Shown here: positions 23,903-31,142 of the stretch, piece after piece
Position numbering within the stretch: position 1 is the first letter of the stretch
How the letters are laid out: each line of letters begins with the position of its first letter
Assembly: GCF_027451485.1 (NCBI RefSeq)
Contig: NZ_DAIDJE010000010.1
Location: 1-38,109 of the forward strand
Source: Bradyrhizobium sp.
Lineage (GTDB): Bacteria > Pseudomonadota > Alphaproteobacteria > Rhizobiales > Xanthobacteraceae
Reading direction: 5' to 3'
Length of the DNA: 38,109 nucleotides
Program-made: the position numbers and the translations under genes
Notes under the pieces: model-generated
Told to the model about the DNA's origin: nothing
Databases searched by the model: none
Seen by the model: the letters and a program-made list of their open reading frames with translations, nothing else

Positions 23903-24922
23903 GTGATCATCCCACATTCGTTACAACACGACGTTCTTCTGTCCCGCCGCGGGCTGCTGGGTGGGCTTTCATCCCTCGCCACCGTGCTCGCGCTCGGCGG
24001 ATGCACCAACCTGGGCGCGACGGGCGCGCGCTTCGACGCTTCGTCCATCTCGGCAGACCCTACATTGCTCGTCACCACGACGCGCAAGCCGGTGAATGGC
24101 GGACGTGCGAAGCCGTGGTTCGGGCCCGAGCGCGGTTCCGGGATCACTGTGGCGCGGTTGAAGCTGGTGCCGCCAGACGACGGCCGTTTCTCTCTTGCCG
24201 CGGTTGGACTTGGCGATTGGCGCATTGGCGAAGTCGAGCCGGTATCGAAAGAGATCGGCGATCTCGTTGCGGTGACCGGCAGCGGAGACGTCCTGATCTA
24301 CGTGCACGGTTTCAAACAGACGTTCGAGACATCCGCGCTCGATGCCGCGCGCCTCTCCGACGCAATCCGATTCCACGGCCGGACGATGGTATTCTCCTGG
24401 CCTTCCAAGGCGGGACTGTTCGACTACGCCTATGACCGCGACAGCGCGATGTGGTCCCGGGACGGCTTCGAACGCGTGCTGTCTTCGACTATAGGCGCCC
24501 CCGGCGCCGAGCGCATCCATATCGTCGCGCACAGCATGGGGACGATGCTGACGCTAGAAAGCCTGCGACAACTCTATGCGCATCTTGGCGACACCGTTAC
24601 GGGGAGGATCGGGGCCGTCGTCTTCGCCGCGCCTGATATCGACATCGACGTGTTCTCGTCGTCGGTCACCCGCATCGGTGAGCTCGCCGGAAAGATCACC
24701 GTTATCACTGCGACCGATGACCGGGCATTGGCACTGTCAGCTCGACTTGCCGGCGGGATGACCCGCGTCGGCGCCGCCGAAAAGGCCACCATCGAGCGGC
24801 TCGGCGTGCGCGTGATCGATGCTTCCGATGCGGGCTGGGGTATCATCAACCACGATCTATTTTTATCGAATGCGGATGTGCAAGGCGTAATACGCCGCTC
24901 AATCGAAGCCACGGCCGTGTGA
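23903..24922 (+). CDS. Alpha/beta hydrolase (DUF900 type), Tat lipoprotein
   Basis: The 339-aa protein carries a twin-arginine lipoprotein signal: LSRRGLLGG followed by the lipobox LALGGC (Cys34). The mature part is a DUF900-type alpha/beta hydrolase: DVLIYVHGFKQTFE (oxyanion region, about 129-142), RTMVFSWPSKAG, and VAHSMGTM with the nucleophile Ser211. A late INHDLF motif provides the likely catalytic His. Start: GTG at 23903; no strong ribosome binding site is visible and a later start is not possible without losing the signal. Substrate unknown. It would be anchored in a membrane facing the periplasm. Confidence 0.82.
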   Translation: MIIPHSLQHDVLLSRRGLLGGLSSLATVLALGGCTNLGATGARFDASSISADPTLLVTTTRKPVNGGRAKPWFGPERGSGITVARLKLVPPDDGRFSLAAVGLGDWRIGEVEPVSKEIGDLVAVTGSGDVLIYVHGFKQTFETSALDAARLSDAIRFHGRTMVFSWPSKAGLFDYAYDRDSAMWSRDGFERVLSSTIGAPGAERIHIVAHSMGTMLTLESLRQLYAHLGDTVTGRIGAVVFAAPDIDIDVFSSSVTRIGELAGKITVITATDDRALALSARLAGGMTRVGAAEKATIERLGVRVIDASDAGWGIINHDLFLSNADVQGVIRRSIEATAV

Positions 24923-25132
24923 AAGGCATGCCTCCATCCGATTGTATCGGCTCGCATAAGCGCGGTCGTTACCGGTTGCAGCGGTTGAGTCCAGTACTGT
25001 CGAGCGCCTAAGCTTCCCCAAGCGTGACGATCGTCGAGATCTGCAACGTAATGACGGAATGAGGCGTCTTCCACGCCGCCGTCGCGCTGGGTGCGTCCGG
25101 CAGCGCGCAAAATTCGTCACAATGGAGGAAGG

Positions 25133-25150
25133 CTGGAGGCTAGCCTCCAG
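25133..25150. repeat. Perfect 18-bp palindrome downstream of the Rieske gene
   Basis: CTGGAGGC-TA-GCCTCCAG reads the same on both strands. It lies 25 nt after the Rieske stop, and could be a transcription end hairpin without T-run or a protein-binding site. Confidence 0.45.
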
Positions 25151-25174
25151 GACGAATCGGCTGTCGAGGCAAAT

Positions 25175-25828
25175 TCATATCTGTCTGATCGAGGCGAATT
25201 CGAAATTAGAATCCGCTGGGTTTTCGCCAATGCGGATCATGGTATCACTCAAAAAATGATAGGGCGGGACTGGAAGGTTGTAGGGTGCGGGCACGCCGTT
25301 GAACACTCGCCCAGCCAGATCATATTTCGAGCCGTGGCAGGGACAGAAATAGCCACCAGGCCAGTTGGCGGCCGGCGACGCCGGGTTTGGCTGCGGTTCA
25401 AAGAGCGGAATGCATCCAAGGTGGGTACAGATGCCGACAAGGACACCGAACTCCGGCTTGATCGAGCGATGCCAATTCTGCACGTAAGGTGGCTGTTGCA
25501 GTTCGGAAGACCGGGGATCGGCCAACAGCGAAAGTAGCGCGGGATCCCTGAGCTTCTGAAGCGATTCCGTCGTTCGGTGAGTGACAAATATAGGTCTGTT
25601 TCGCCACCGAACCACCACCTGCTGCCCCGGGGCGACCTTTCCAAGATCAAGCTCCACCGGACCGCCGGCGGCCAACGTCGCGGCGTCCGGATTCATTTGG
25701 CTGATCAACGGGACAAGAGAGGCGGCTAGGCCGATGGCCCCAAAAGCAGCGGTTGCGACATAAAGAAAATCACGCCGTGTCGTCTTGTCGGAGGAATCAG
25801 TGGTCTCGAAGGATTCTGACGCGGACAT
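25175..25828 (-). CDS. Rieske iron-sulfur protein (stand-alone, Tat-exported)
   Basis: The 217-aa protein has a twin-arginine anchor (TTRRDFLYVATAAFGAIGLAA, about 16-36) and the two Rieske motifs CTHLGC (Cys134, His136, Cys139) and CPCHGS (Cys162, Cys164 region, His165), binding a [2Fe-2S] cluster. It matches the ubiquinol-cytochrome c reductase Rieske subunit (PetA) in layout, but no cytochrome b or c1 gene is adjacent, so it is either a second copy for the bc1 complex or a subunit of another redox chain. I chose the ATG at 25828 (MSASESFE), with GAGAAG upstream; earlier starts add an unlikely 30-residue tail. It is next to an integration scar, so acquisition with the nar region is possible. 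Confidence 0.92.
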   Translation of the reverse strand: MSASESFETTDSSDKTTRRDFLYVATAAFGAIGLAASLVPLISQMNPDAATLAAGGPVELDLGKVAPGQQVVVRWRNRPIFVTHRTTESLQKLRDPALLSLLADPRSSELQQPPYVQNWHRSIKPEFGVLVGICTHLGCIPLFEPQPNPASPAANWPGGYFCPCHGSKYDLAGRVFNGVPAPYNLPVPPYHFLSDTMIRIGENPADSNFEFASIRQI

Positions 25829-26180
25829 AATCGACTTCTCGGATCGCGGAGCGAAGACGCTACAAACGTTATCCGCCTCAACCTCGACGCCGCTCCCTGA
25901 CACTGTGCTAACTAACAACGTTCGACCCGCAATTAAGATCGGTGGTCGCGCCTAAGTGATCCACGACAATCGCATGCGCTGCCATTTGGGCCGTCAATAG
26001 AATAGAGGAGAGACACAGATTACGTCTGCGGTGCCCACCCGTAAGACCAGAACCTTCCTCAATCTTATTTTATGAGCCAAGCCGCGGCGACACTAAGCCA
26101 CCGCCCGCGAGGTTGACCCTGACACGGATTGCGGCTCGTTGATGGCCAGTATTGCCGTGGCTAACCCTGAACCTCCTCCC
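25829..26180. other. Intergenic region before the integrase scar
   Basis: No gene is supported. The AT content is higher than nearby coding DNA. The stretch contains the upstream region of the Rieske gene and, from about 26080, sequence that probably already belongs to the decayed element end but is too divergent to align by eye. Confidence 0.4.
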
Positions 26181-26670
26181 GGGTCGTTCCTCTCCAGACT
26201 CACCGTTGGTGAAATCCAGCGGGTGGATATTGAATCGCGCTGCAAGCAGCCTCGGTGGAGCCAACATGCCTGCGAGGGAATTTAGCCAGCTGCGCGTTTC
26301 ACTTAGTTCCGGCAACCTCCGCGCAACGCTCGTCCAATACCCACTGTTGATGGCCGAACTCGACGCAATCGAGAAACTTCGTCCAACCGGCGGCCTGATG
26401 TTGCGGCGGGACGGCAGCAGCCTGACATGGTTTGGCAAGGGCTAGATCCTGACGCAGGTCCAGCGGATTTCGAAGAAGATAATCCTGGCAGCGGGTTTGC
26501 GGCCCGAACTGACCTTCACCTCGTTCGGTCGTCACGGCGGCACAACTGAGGCGAGCGCATCCGGATTGGCAGAGACTCAGTTGATGCAGAAGGACCAATG
26601 ATCGTCGACGGCGGCCATGGCGCATTATCTCCACGACGATGACGAGGCCAAGCAGGCGAAGAGAAAGTGA
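26181..26670 (+). pseudogene. Decayed tyrosine recombinase, C-terminal part
   Basis: The DNA encodes recognisable pieces of a relative of the integrase at 4680-5924, in order but broken. QRVDIESR resembles the QREVDIF block; after a frameshift, LLMAELDAIEKLRPTGGLMLRRDG matches LMAELDAIKRDRIGGLMLCRD of the intact protein; then come a TAG at 26443-26445, IILAAGLRPELTFTSFGRHGG (compare IIRAAELRDELSFTSFRHGG), and further stops before the final TGA at 26668. The N-terminal half is absent. Even the DNA after the stop (TTGTCAAAATGAG, then TTTGTCAGAATGG) resembles that after the intact gene. Confidence 0.85.
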
Positions 26671-26741
26671 ACATTTGTCAAAATGAGAAAGCGCGGTTTG
26701 TCAGAATGGAACTTCTTGACGGCCCACACCATTGAAAAGAT

Positions 26742-26798
26742 TGGAGCGGGTGAAGGGAATCAAACCCTCGTATTCAGCGTGGGAGGCTGAACGCTCTA
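26742..26798 (-). pseudogene. Truncated tRNA-Gly (3' part; anticodon loop reads CCC)
   Basis: On the minus strand TAGAGCGTTCAGCC leads into an anticodon stem TCAGC/GCTGA with loop CTCCCAC, then a T arm and CACCCGC-T-CCA. The 5' acceptor strand and most of the D arm are missing, so it cannot fold into a tRNA. The T loop has TTTGATT, losing the invariant C. The 3' end equals that of the intact tRNA-Gly at 5982, but the anticodon loop differs, so it probably derives from a tRNA-Gly(CCC) or a mosaic. Confidence 0.85.
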
Positions 26799-26975
26799 TT
26801 CCGTGATAATGACCGCCTCTTCGTCGTCAAGCATTTGCTCGTCGACCGCGCCGTTTGAACGAGCGAGTTCGGCCGCCGCGCGCTCGAACCGGGCCCGCGC
26901 GGCGTCGAAGCGCTCGCAGCGCTCGGCATAGGCGGCGGCGGTCTCGCCAGGTGCTCGCGGGATCTGGTTGGTCAT
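26796..26975 (-). CDS. Small hypothetical protein ending in the tRNA scar
   Basis: The 59-aa product (MTNQIPRAPGETAAAYAERC...) is rich in Ala, Arg and Glu and probably a single long helix (AERCERFDAARARFERAAAEL), with an acidic tail. I do not recognise it. Its stop codon TAG is formed by the TAGAGC of the truncated tRNA-Gly, so the original C-terminus may have been changed by recombination. AAGG lies 9 nt before the chosen ATG. It is on the same strand as tRNA-Tyr, just downstream of it. Confidence 0.45.
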   Translation of the reverse strand: MTNQIPRAPGETAAAYAERCERFDAARARFERAAAELARSNGAVDEQMLDDEEAVIITE

Positions 26976-27126
26976 AGGCAACATCCTTGCACAACATGGT
27001 TGAAGTCGGACAGCAGGAAAAGATTGCGATCCGACGGTATGAACTCCCCGCGTCCGCGCCCCAATTGCTCCCCCTGGAACCTGTTTCCCGGGCGATCAAA
27101 CGTGCCGTCTAAGTCATTGATATTGC

Positions 27127-27212
27127 TGGTGGGGAAGGAAGGACTCGAACCTTCGAAGCCATGAGGCGGCTGATTTACAGTCAGCTCCCTTTGCCACTCG
27201 GGACACTTCCCC
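27127..27212 (-). tRNA. tRNA-Tyr (anticodon GTA)
   Basis: The minus strand reads GGGGAAGTGTCCCGAG... with anticodon loop CTGTAAA (GTA), a long variable arm as in type II tRNAs, T loop TTCGAGT and CTTCCCC-A-CCA. CCA is encoded; total 86 nt. Confidence 0.97.
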
Positions 27213-27425
27213 GTCTCAGACAGACCATCGTGAGTTTGCCCGCCCGAATAGCGGACATCAGCTTGCCGATGACGCTGAAAACCGGCTGCCTTCGTAACGG
27301 CACCGGCCGGGCGCGTTTATGGGCGAAGGCGCCTAGCAAAGTCAACAAAGGCCGCGGCAAAAATGCCAACATTTTCAGAGCCTCAGTAAATTGCTTTGGG
27401 CCAGAGCCCGTGAGACAAGCCTTCC

Positions 27426-28259
27426 ATGCGCTATCGTGACCGAAAGCCGAAATTTCACCGTGGCGAGAGGCCGAAGAGGCCGCCTGGACCCCGCCACGAG
27501 GCTGGGCGCAAGCCGCCTTGGCGGGGCCGCGAAGGAGCGGCCGACGACACGGTGATCCTGTACGGCTGGCACACCGTCACGGCAGCGCTCGCCAATCCGA
27601 AGCGGCGCATTCGCAAGCTGTTTTTGACGGAAAATGCCGCCCGGCGTCTCGCCGAAGAGGAGATCGACACCCGCGTTGAACCCGAGATCGTGCGGCCGGA
27701 TCTGATCGACCGGCGGCTCGGACCGGATGCCGTGCATCAGGGGATGCTGGCGGAGGCTGAGTCCCTCGCCTCGCCCGGCATCGACACGCTGCCGGAAGAA
27801 GGCATCGTGCTGGTGCTCGATCAAATTACCGACCCGCATAATGTCGGTGCGATCATGCGCTCTGCGGCTGCCTTTGCCGTGAAGGCGATCGTCACCACGG
27901 CACGCCACAGCCCGGAAGCGACCGGCGTGCTGGCAAAATCCGCCTCCGGCGCGCTGGAGCTCGTGCCGCTGGTGACAGTACAAAACCTCGCCCGCGCACT
28001 CAATGAGATGAACGAGCGCGGCTTTCTGACCGTTGGGCTCGACAGCCAGGGCCAGGAGAACCTTAGCGCGGTTGGCTTGCGCCAGCCGCTCGCGCTGGTG
28101 CTGGGCGCCGAGGGCAAAGGCTTGCGCCAGCTGACGCGCCAGACCTGCAGCGTGGTGGCGCGGCTCGACATGCCCGGTGAGATCAAGAGCCTGAACGTCT
28201 CGAACGCCGCCGTGCTGGCGCTCTATATCGGAGCGAGCCGACTCGGCCTGATGGGCTAA
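27426..28259 (+). CDS. rlmB: 23S rRNA 2'-O-methyltransferase RlmB (TrmH/SpoU family)
   Basis: The 277-aa protein methylates the ribose of a conserved guanosine in 23S rRNA (G2251 in E. coli). After a basic, Pro/Arg-rich tail of ~40 residues comes the substrate-binding domain starting LYGWHTVTAAL (about 45-55) and the SPOUT knot: motif 1 LDQITDPHNVGAIMRSA (about 131-147), motif 2 LVLGAEGKGLRQ and motif 3 LNVSNAAVLALY. All three are intact. The extended N-terminal tail is common in rhizobial copies. It is divergent from tRNA-Tyr. Confidence 0.95.
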   Translation: MRYRDRKPKFHRGERPKRPPGPRHEAGRKPPWRGREGAADDTVILYGWHTVTAALANPKRRIRKLFLTENAARRLAEEEIDTRVEPEIVRPDLIDRRLGPDAVHQGMLAEAESLASPGIDTLPEEGIVLVLDQITDPHNVGAIMRSAAAFAVKAIVTTARHSPEATGVLAKSASGALELVPLVTVQNLARALNEMNERGFLTVGLDSQGQENLSAVGLRQPLALVLGAEGKGLRQLTRQTCSVVARLDMPGEIKSLNVSNAAVLALYIGASRLGLMG

Positions 28260-28274
28260 GAGCCCAATCAGTGA

Positions 28275-28319
28275 TCAAAAAAGGAAAGCGCCCGCTTGCG
28301 TCGTCACGCGAGCAGGCGC
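28275..28319 (-). terminator. Rho-independent terminator for the minus-strand Gly/Tyr-rich protein gene
   Basis: On the minus strand a GC-rich stem (GGCGC...GCGCC with an inner GCTCGCGT/ACGCAAGC part) is followed by TTTCCTTTTTT. It lies 45 nt after the stop of the 132-aa gene and is convergent with rlmB. Confidence 0.65.
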
Positions 28320-28363
28320 CGTCTTCGTTGGCGCGATTGCCGTTGCAGGCTGCGGTCCAGTGA

Positions 28364-28762
28364 TCAGTAGTAGCTGTGCAGCACGTGGCGCTGACCGTAG
28401 CGGGTCCAGTGGTGGTGCCGGTAGCCGTAGCGGCGGTGGTAGCCCCAGCCGTAAATGCCCTGTTCCTGATAGACCCGCGGCGGGGCGAAGTCACCGGGGC
28501 CGGTATAGGTCGGGCCCTGGTCGACATAGTAATACTGCGGCGGCGCGACGGGGTTTTGATATTGCACCTCCGGATCGGGAAGGAGCTCAAAACCCGCATA
28601 CCCAGGATAGCCATAGTACCCATAGTACGGCGGAGCATAAGCTGCGCCGCACGGGTTGACATAACCGCACGGTCCACAGCCAAAGCCGCACGCGGCGGCG
28701 GGGGCAATGCCCGCGGCGGTCACGGCTAAAGCCGCGACCAATCCTGAAATCATCTGACGCAT
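28364..28762 (-). CDS. Exported Gly/Tyr-rich hypothetical protein
   Basis: The 132-aa product has a cleavable signal peptide (MRQMISGLVAALAVTAAGIAPAAA) and a mature part of low complexity: CGFGCGPCGYVNPCG with four Cys, a run of Tyr/Gly/Pro (APPYYGYYGYPGYAG), and an Arg/His/Tyr-rich C-terminus (GYHRRYGYRHHHW). No known catalytic domain. GGAGAG sits before the ATG at 28762, which makes the start firm. It follows the 182-aa exported protein gene by 41 nt and the two likely form one transcript ending at the terminator near 28280. Function unknown; a cell-envelope or surface role is the natural guess. Confidence 0.75.
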   Translation of the reverse strand: MRQMISGLVAALAVTAAGIAPAAACGFGCGPCGYVNPCGAAYAPPYYGYYGYPGYAGFELLPDPEVQYQNPVAPPQYYYVDQGPTYTGPGDFAPPRVYQEQGIYGWGYHRRYGYRHHHWTRYGQRHVLHSYY

Positions 28763-28803
28763 TACTCTCTCCTGTTGGGTAGGCTTCGTTATTGACCTGC
28801 AGG

Positions 28804-29352
28804 TTACGGACGACGCTGCGGGGCTGCCGGCATCTGCGGCTGAGCGGCCTGCGGCGGCGCCGCGGGCGTCGGCTGACCGATTGCAGAGTTTTTTTGCAAG
28901 CCGTGGTCGCGCCCGCCCCCGTTGAATTGCGGTCCATCGAACTGGGGCGCCATCATCAGAGGCGGCGGATATGGCGGCATCTGAGTGAGCGGTACCGCCG
29001 GGTCCGCCTGGGCCGATCCGGCGGACCACGATTGATGGAAGGGCTGCGCCGGCTTCGGTTTGGCGGCGCCTTCGATCTCCAGCCGTCCGTATCCCGGCAG
29101 GTGCCCAGCGCTCGGATAATAATGACCGATCGGGGGACCGGGATCGACGGGGTGACCGCCATACACGGTCACCGGGATTTGGACGCCCTTGGCAAGGCCC
29201 CAGTCACCCTCGACAACCGCATAGGATGCGTCGACGCCGTCAATGATGACGGGCACGCCCGGTCGGCCCGGAATCGCGATGACCGGACCGGTTTGGGCGC
29301 AAGCCGCACCCGCCGTTCCGATCAAGACTGACAACGTGATTGCCGCGCGCAT
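28804..29352 (-). CDS. Exported Pro/Gln-rich hypothetical protein
   Basis: The 182-aa product begins with a signal peptide (MRAAITLSVLIGTAGAACAQ). A conserved-looking part follows (VIAIPGRPGVPVIIDGVDASYAVVEGDWGLAKG, about 23-55), with VTVYGG and GHYYPSAGHLPGYGRLEIE. From about residue 100 it turns into Pro/Gln/Ala-rich low-complexity sequence (PPYPPPLMMAPQ, APPQAAQPQMPAAPQ). Not recognised as an enzyme. The longer in-frame start at 29472 would destroy the signal peptide. Probably a periplasmic or wall-associated protein co-expressed with the next gene. Confidence 0.75.
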   Translation of the reverse strand: MRAAITLSVLIGTAGAACAQTGPVIAIPGRPGVPVIIDGVDASYAVVEGDWGLAKGVQIPVTVYGGHPVDPGPPIGHYYPSAGHLPGYGRLEIEGAAKPKPAQPFHQSWSAGSAQADPAVPLTQMPPYPPPLMMAPQFDGPQFNGGGRDHGLQKNSAIGQPTPAAPPQAAQPQMPAAPQRRP

Positions 29353-29627
29353 CGCATCAAAATCCCGCTGGGGCCGCTTTCCATCTGAAGTACCGCGACG
29401 ATCTTGCCGCTTGCGGTGCAGGAGCTTCAAATGGACCCCGACCTGTGACACTAATCCAAGGCGCCGTCGCATGCGTTAAAGCCGGCCGCCAAATTAGCGG
29501 TAAGCCTAACGCGCCGGCCTTCGTGCTTTGTCAATTTGCAGCCTGCGGCGATACGAAATCGTTAACCGCCCCGGCGGTCTCGGCGCGGCAAGACGGAAAC
29601 AGACGGAAAAGAGAAGCGCTGCCTTGC

Positions 29628-29702
29628 TGGTGCCGGTTGAGAGGATTGAACTCCCGACCTTCGGTTTACAAAACCGCTGCTCTACCGCTGAGCTAAACCG
29701 GC
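29628..29702 (-). tRNA. tRNA-Thr (anticodon TGT)
   Basis: The minus strand reads GCCGGTTTAGCTCAGCGG... with anticodon loop TTTGTAA (TGT), T loop TTCAATC and AACCGGC-A-CCA. CCA is encoded; 75 nt. It is on the same strand as tRNA-Tyr and tRNA-Gly. Confidence 0.96.
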
Positions 29703-29818
29703 GAATTGAGATTCGAATTTATGGCCGTTCCGCAAGCGCCGCACCCGGCAGCCGATGGCGGAGGGTCAATAGCAGAATTGCCTGACAAGAGCTATCGTCC
29801 TCTGACACCGTTCAAGAA

Positions 29819-30076
29819 TCAGGCTTGCCCGTCCTCCAGTCCGTACTCCCGGTAGATCGCCTCCCGATCCGCAGCCGGAAACAGGCGGCATTTGGCTTGC
29901 GCCAGATGCAGATTGACGGTGCCGGACTGGCAGCCGGCGGCGAGGAGTTTTTTGATGTCGTCCATCTGGGTAGCCGGCCGGTGCTTCTCCGGCAACTGCT
30001 CCAGCGCGATCAGCGCGGTTGCCAAGGCTTCCGTGATCACCCATTCATCGTGACCGGTGATTCCCTTTCGCGGCAT
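29819..30076 (-). CDS. Small hypothetical protein
   Basis: The 85-aa protein (MPRKGITGHDEWVITEALATAL...) appears soluble and helical. It contains TALIALEQLPEKHRPATQMDDIKKLLAAG, then NLHLAQAKCRLFP and an acidic C-terminus (YREYGLEDGQA). I do not recognise a family. AAAGG is 9 nt before the ATG at 30076; upstream in-frame codons exist to 30259 but lack a ribosome site and look non-coding. It lies downstream of no obvious operon partner. Confidence 0.65.
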   Translation of the reverse strand: MPRKGITGHDEWVITEALATALIALEQLPEKHRPATQMDDIKKLLAAGCQSGTVNLHLAQAKCRLFPAADREAIYREYGLEDGQA

Positions 30077-30575
30077 GCGCCCAACCTTTCGTCTTTGACC
30101 TGGTGCGGCGAACTTGAGGTTGCCGGATCGAATTCGCTGCTTGTAGTGCAGGACCTTCGACTCGGCGGCACTGGCGTTCTCAGAGACGTTCGACCTCACC
30201 TTTTTTGGGGCGGGATCGCGACCACACGAAAATATCGAGGGAAACAAGCCGGCCTTCAAGGCCGCCGTTCACGCCATCCGCGGATGCGTTCAGAGGAACA
30301 CACACAACAGCGCCAGATTGGCAGCACAGGCCGCCAGTAACGCAATCGACAGCGTCAGGTGAATCCTGCCGCAGGAGATCTGGCTGATGATGCTCATAGG
30401 CATCAGCATCAGGCGATTCTGGCCGGAGAGTCTCGCCCGATATTTTTGGGAAGATTCAGGACTCGTTTACGACTCGCCCCCGGCCGTGCTAATCGGCCCT
30501 CCCCCTGGGAAACCGCAACCGCAACCGGCCTTCCGCGTTATGCAGGTTTGCAGGGCTTTTTGTGTGGAGTTTCGA
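30077..30575. other. Intergenic stretch between two small genes
   Basis: Besides the possible 35-codon frame at 30290-30397 (listed separately), it holds a short palindrome GGCCTTCAAGGCC at 30251-30263 and GC-rich repeats (CCGCAACCGCAACCGG near 30513). No RNA gene is recognised. Confidence 0.4.
30290..30397 (-). CDS. Possible 35-aa single-helix membrane peptide
   Basis: ATG (complement of 30395-30397) to TGA (30290-30292) encodes a peptide starting MSIISQISCGRIH and continuing with a pure hydrophobic helix (LTLSIALLAACAANLALLCVFL minus breaks). No good ribosome binding site is present. A CGGCC/GGCCG hairpin at 30249-30264 lies 25 nt downstream. Length and hydrophobicity resemble bacterial one-helix microproteins; could be chance. 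Confidence 0.3.
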   Translation of the reverse strand: MSIISQISCGRIHLTLSIALLAACAANLALLCVFL

Positions 30576-30845
30576 ATGCCTTACGCCCTATTTTGCAATG
30601 ACGCGAGGCTGAGCAATGCCTACCCGACGGAAGCCGACGTCTGGGAACTTGCCCGCAAAAGCGGACTGGTGGTCGAGGCGGTGTCGGGAGACAACGCGTC
30701 TGCCCGCCGGCCGCTCTTGGAAAATGACTATGAAATCAGGCCCTGTCGGGCGGACCCGCAGGAAGATCCTTTCCGAAACCGGGCCGATGCCGAGCGAGAA
30801 AACGCGCGCGGCCTCGAATGGGACACCTCGACGCCGGACGCGTGA
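30576..30845 (+). CDS. Small hypothetical protein, soluble
   Basis: The 89-aa protein (MPYALFCNDARLSNAYPTE...) has an ordered N-terminal half with the pattern LSNAYPTEADVWELARKSGLVVEA and an acidic, Arg-rich C-terminal half (RPLLENDYEIRPCRADPQEDPF). Similar short proteins are frequent in Bradyrhizobium genomes, without an assigned role. TGGAG precedes the chosen ATG by 7 nt. A longer in-frame start at 30387 adds a poorly structured 63 residues and is rejected. Confidence 0.65.
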   Translation: MPYALFCNDARLSNAYPTEADVWELARKSGLVVEAVSGDNASARRPLLENDYEIRPCRADPQEDPFRNRADAERENARGLEWDTSTPDA

Positions 30846-31051
30846 GTGAAAGGCAGCTTGCTGTCTGTTTAGGGTGTCCCGGCTGCGAACGAGGTCTCTT
30901 CGGCCGCAAGCTCATGGGTCACTTTATCACTTGTCCCAACGGCCCCGAGGCGCTCTCAACGAAGACAAACTAGAGTGTCCAGCCACCCTGGCAAGTCACA
31001 ACAGTGATTCCGCCAAAAGCCTTCACGAGAGCGATTTTTTCTTGCAGACGG

Positions 31052-31083
31052 CAAAAAAAGGCCAGCATCGCGCCGGCCTTTCT
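31052..31083 (-). terminator. Terminator of the outer-membrane protein gene
   Basis: On the minus strand AAAGGCCGGC...GCTGGCC is followed by TTTTTTT. It lies about 60 nt after the stop of the outer-membrane protein. The flanking A and T runs would let it work in both directions. Confidence 0.72.
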
Positions 31084-31142
31084 GTTTTCTGGTTTCCCTG
31101 CCGACGGCTTCGCTAACGAAGCAGCCAGCACAGCTTGCCCGC

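Noticed and set aside
30914..30973. 19-codon frame (MGHFITCPNGPEALSTKTN)
   Set aside because: No ribosome binding site and no context; too short to separate from chance.
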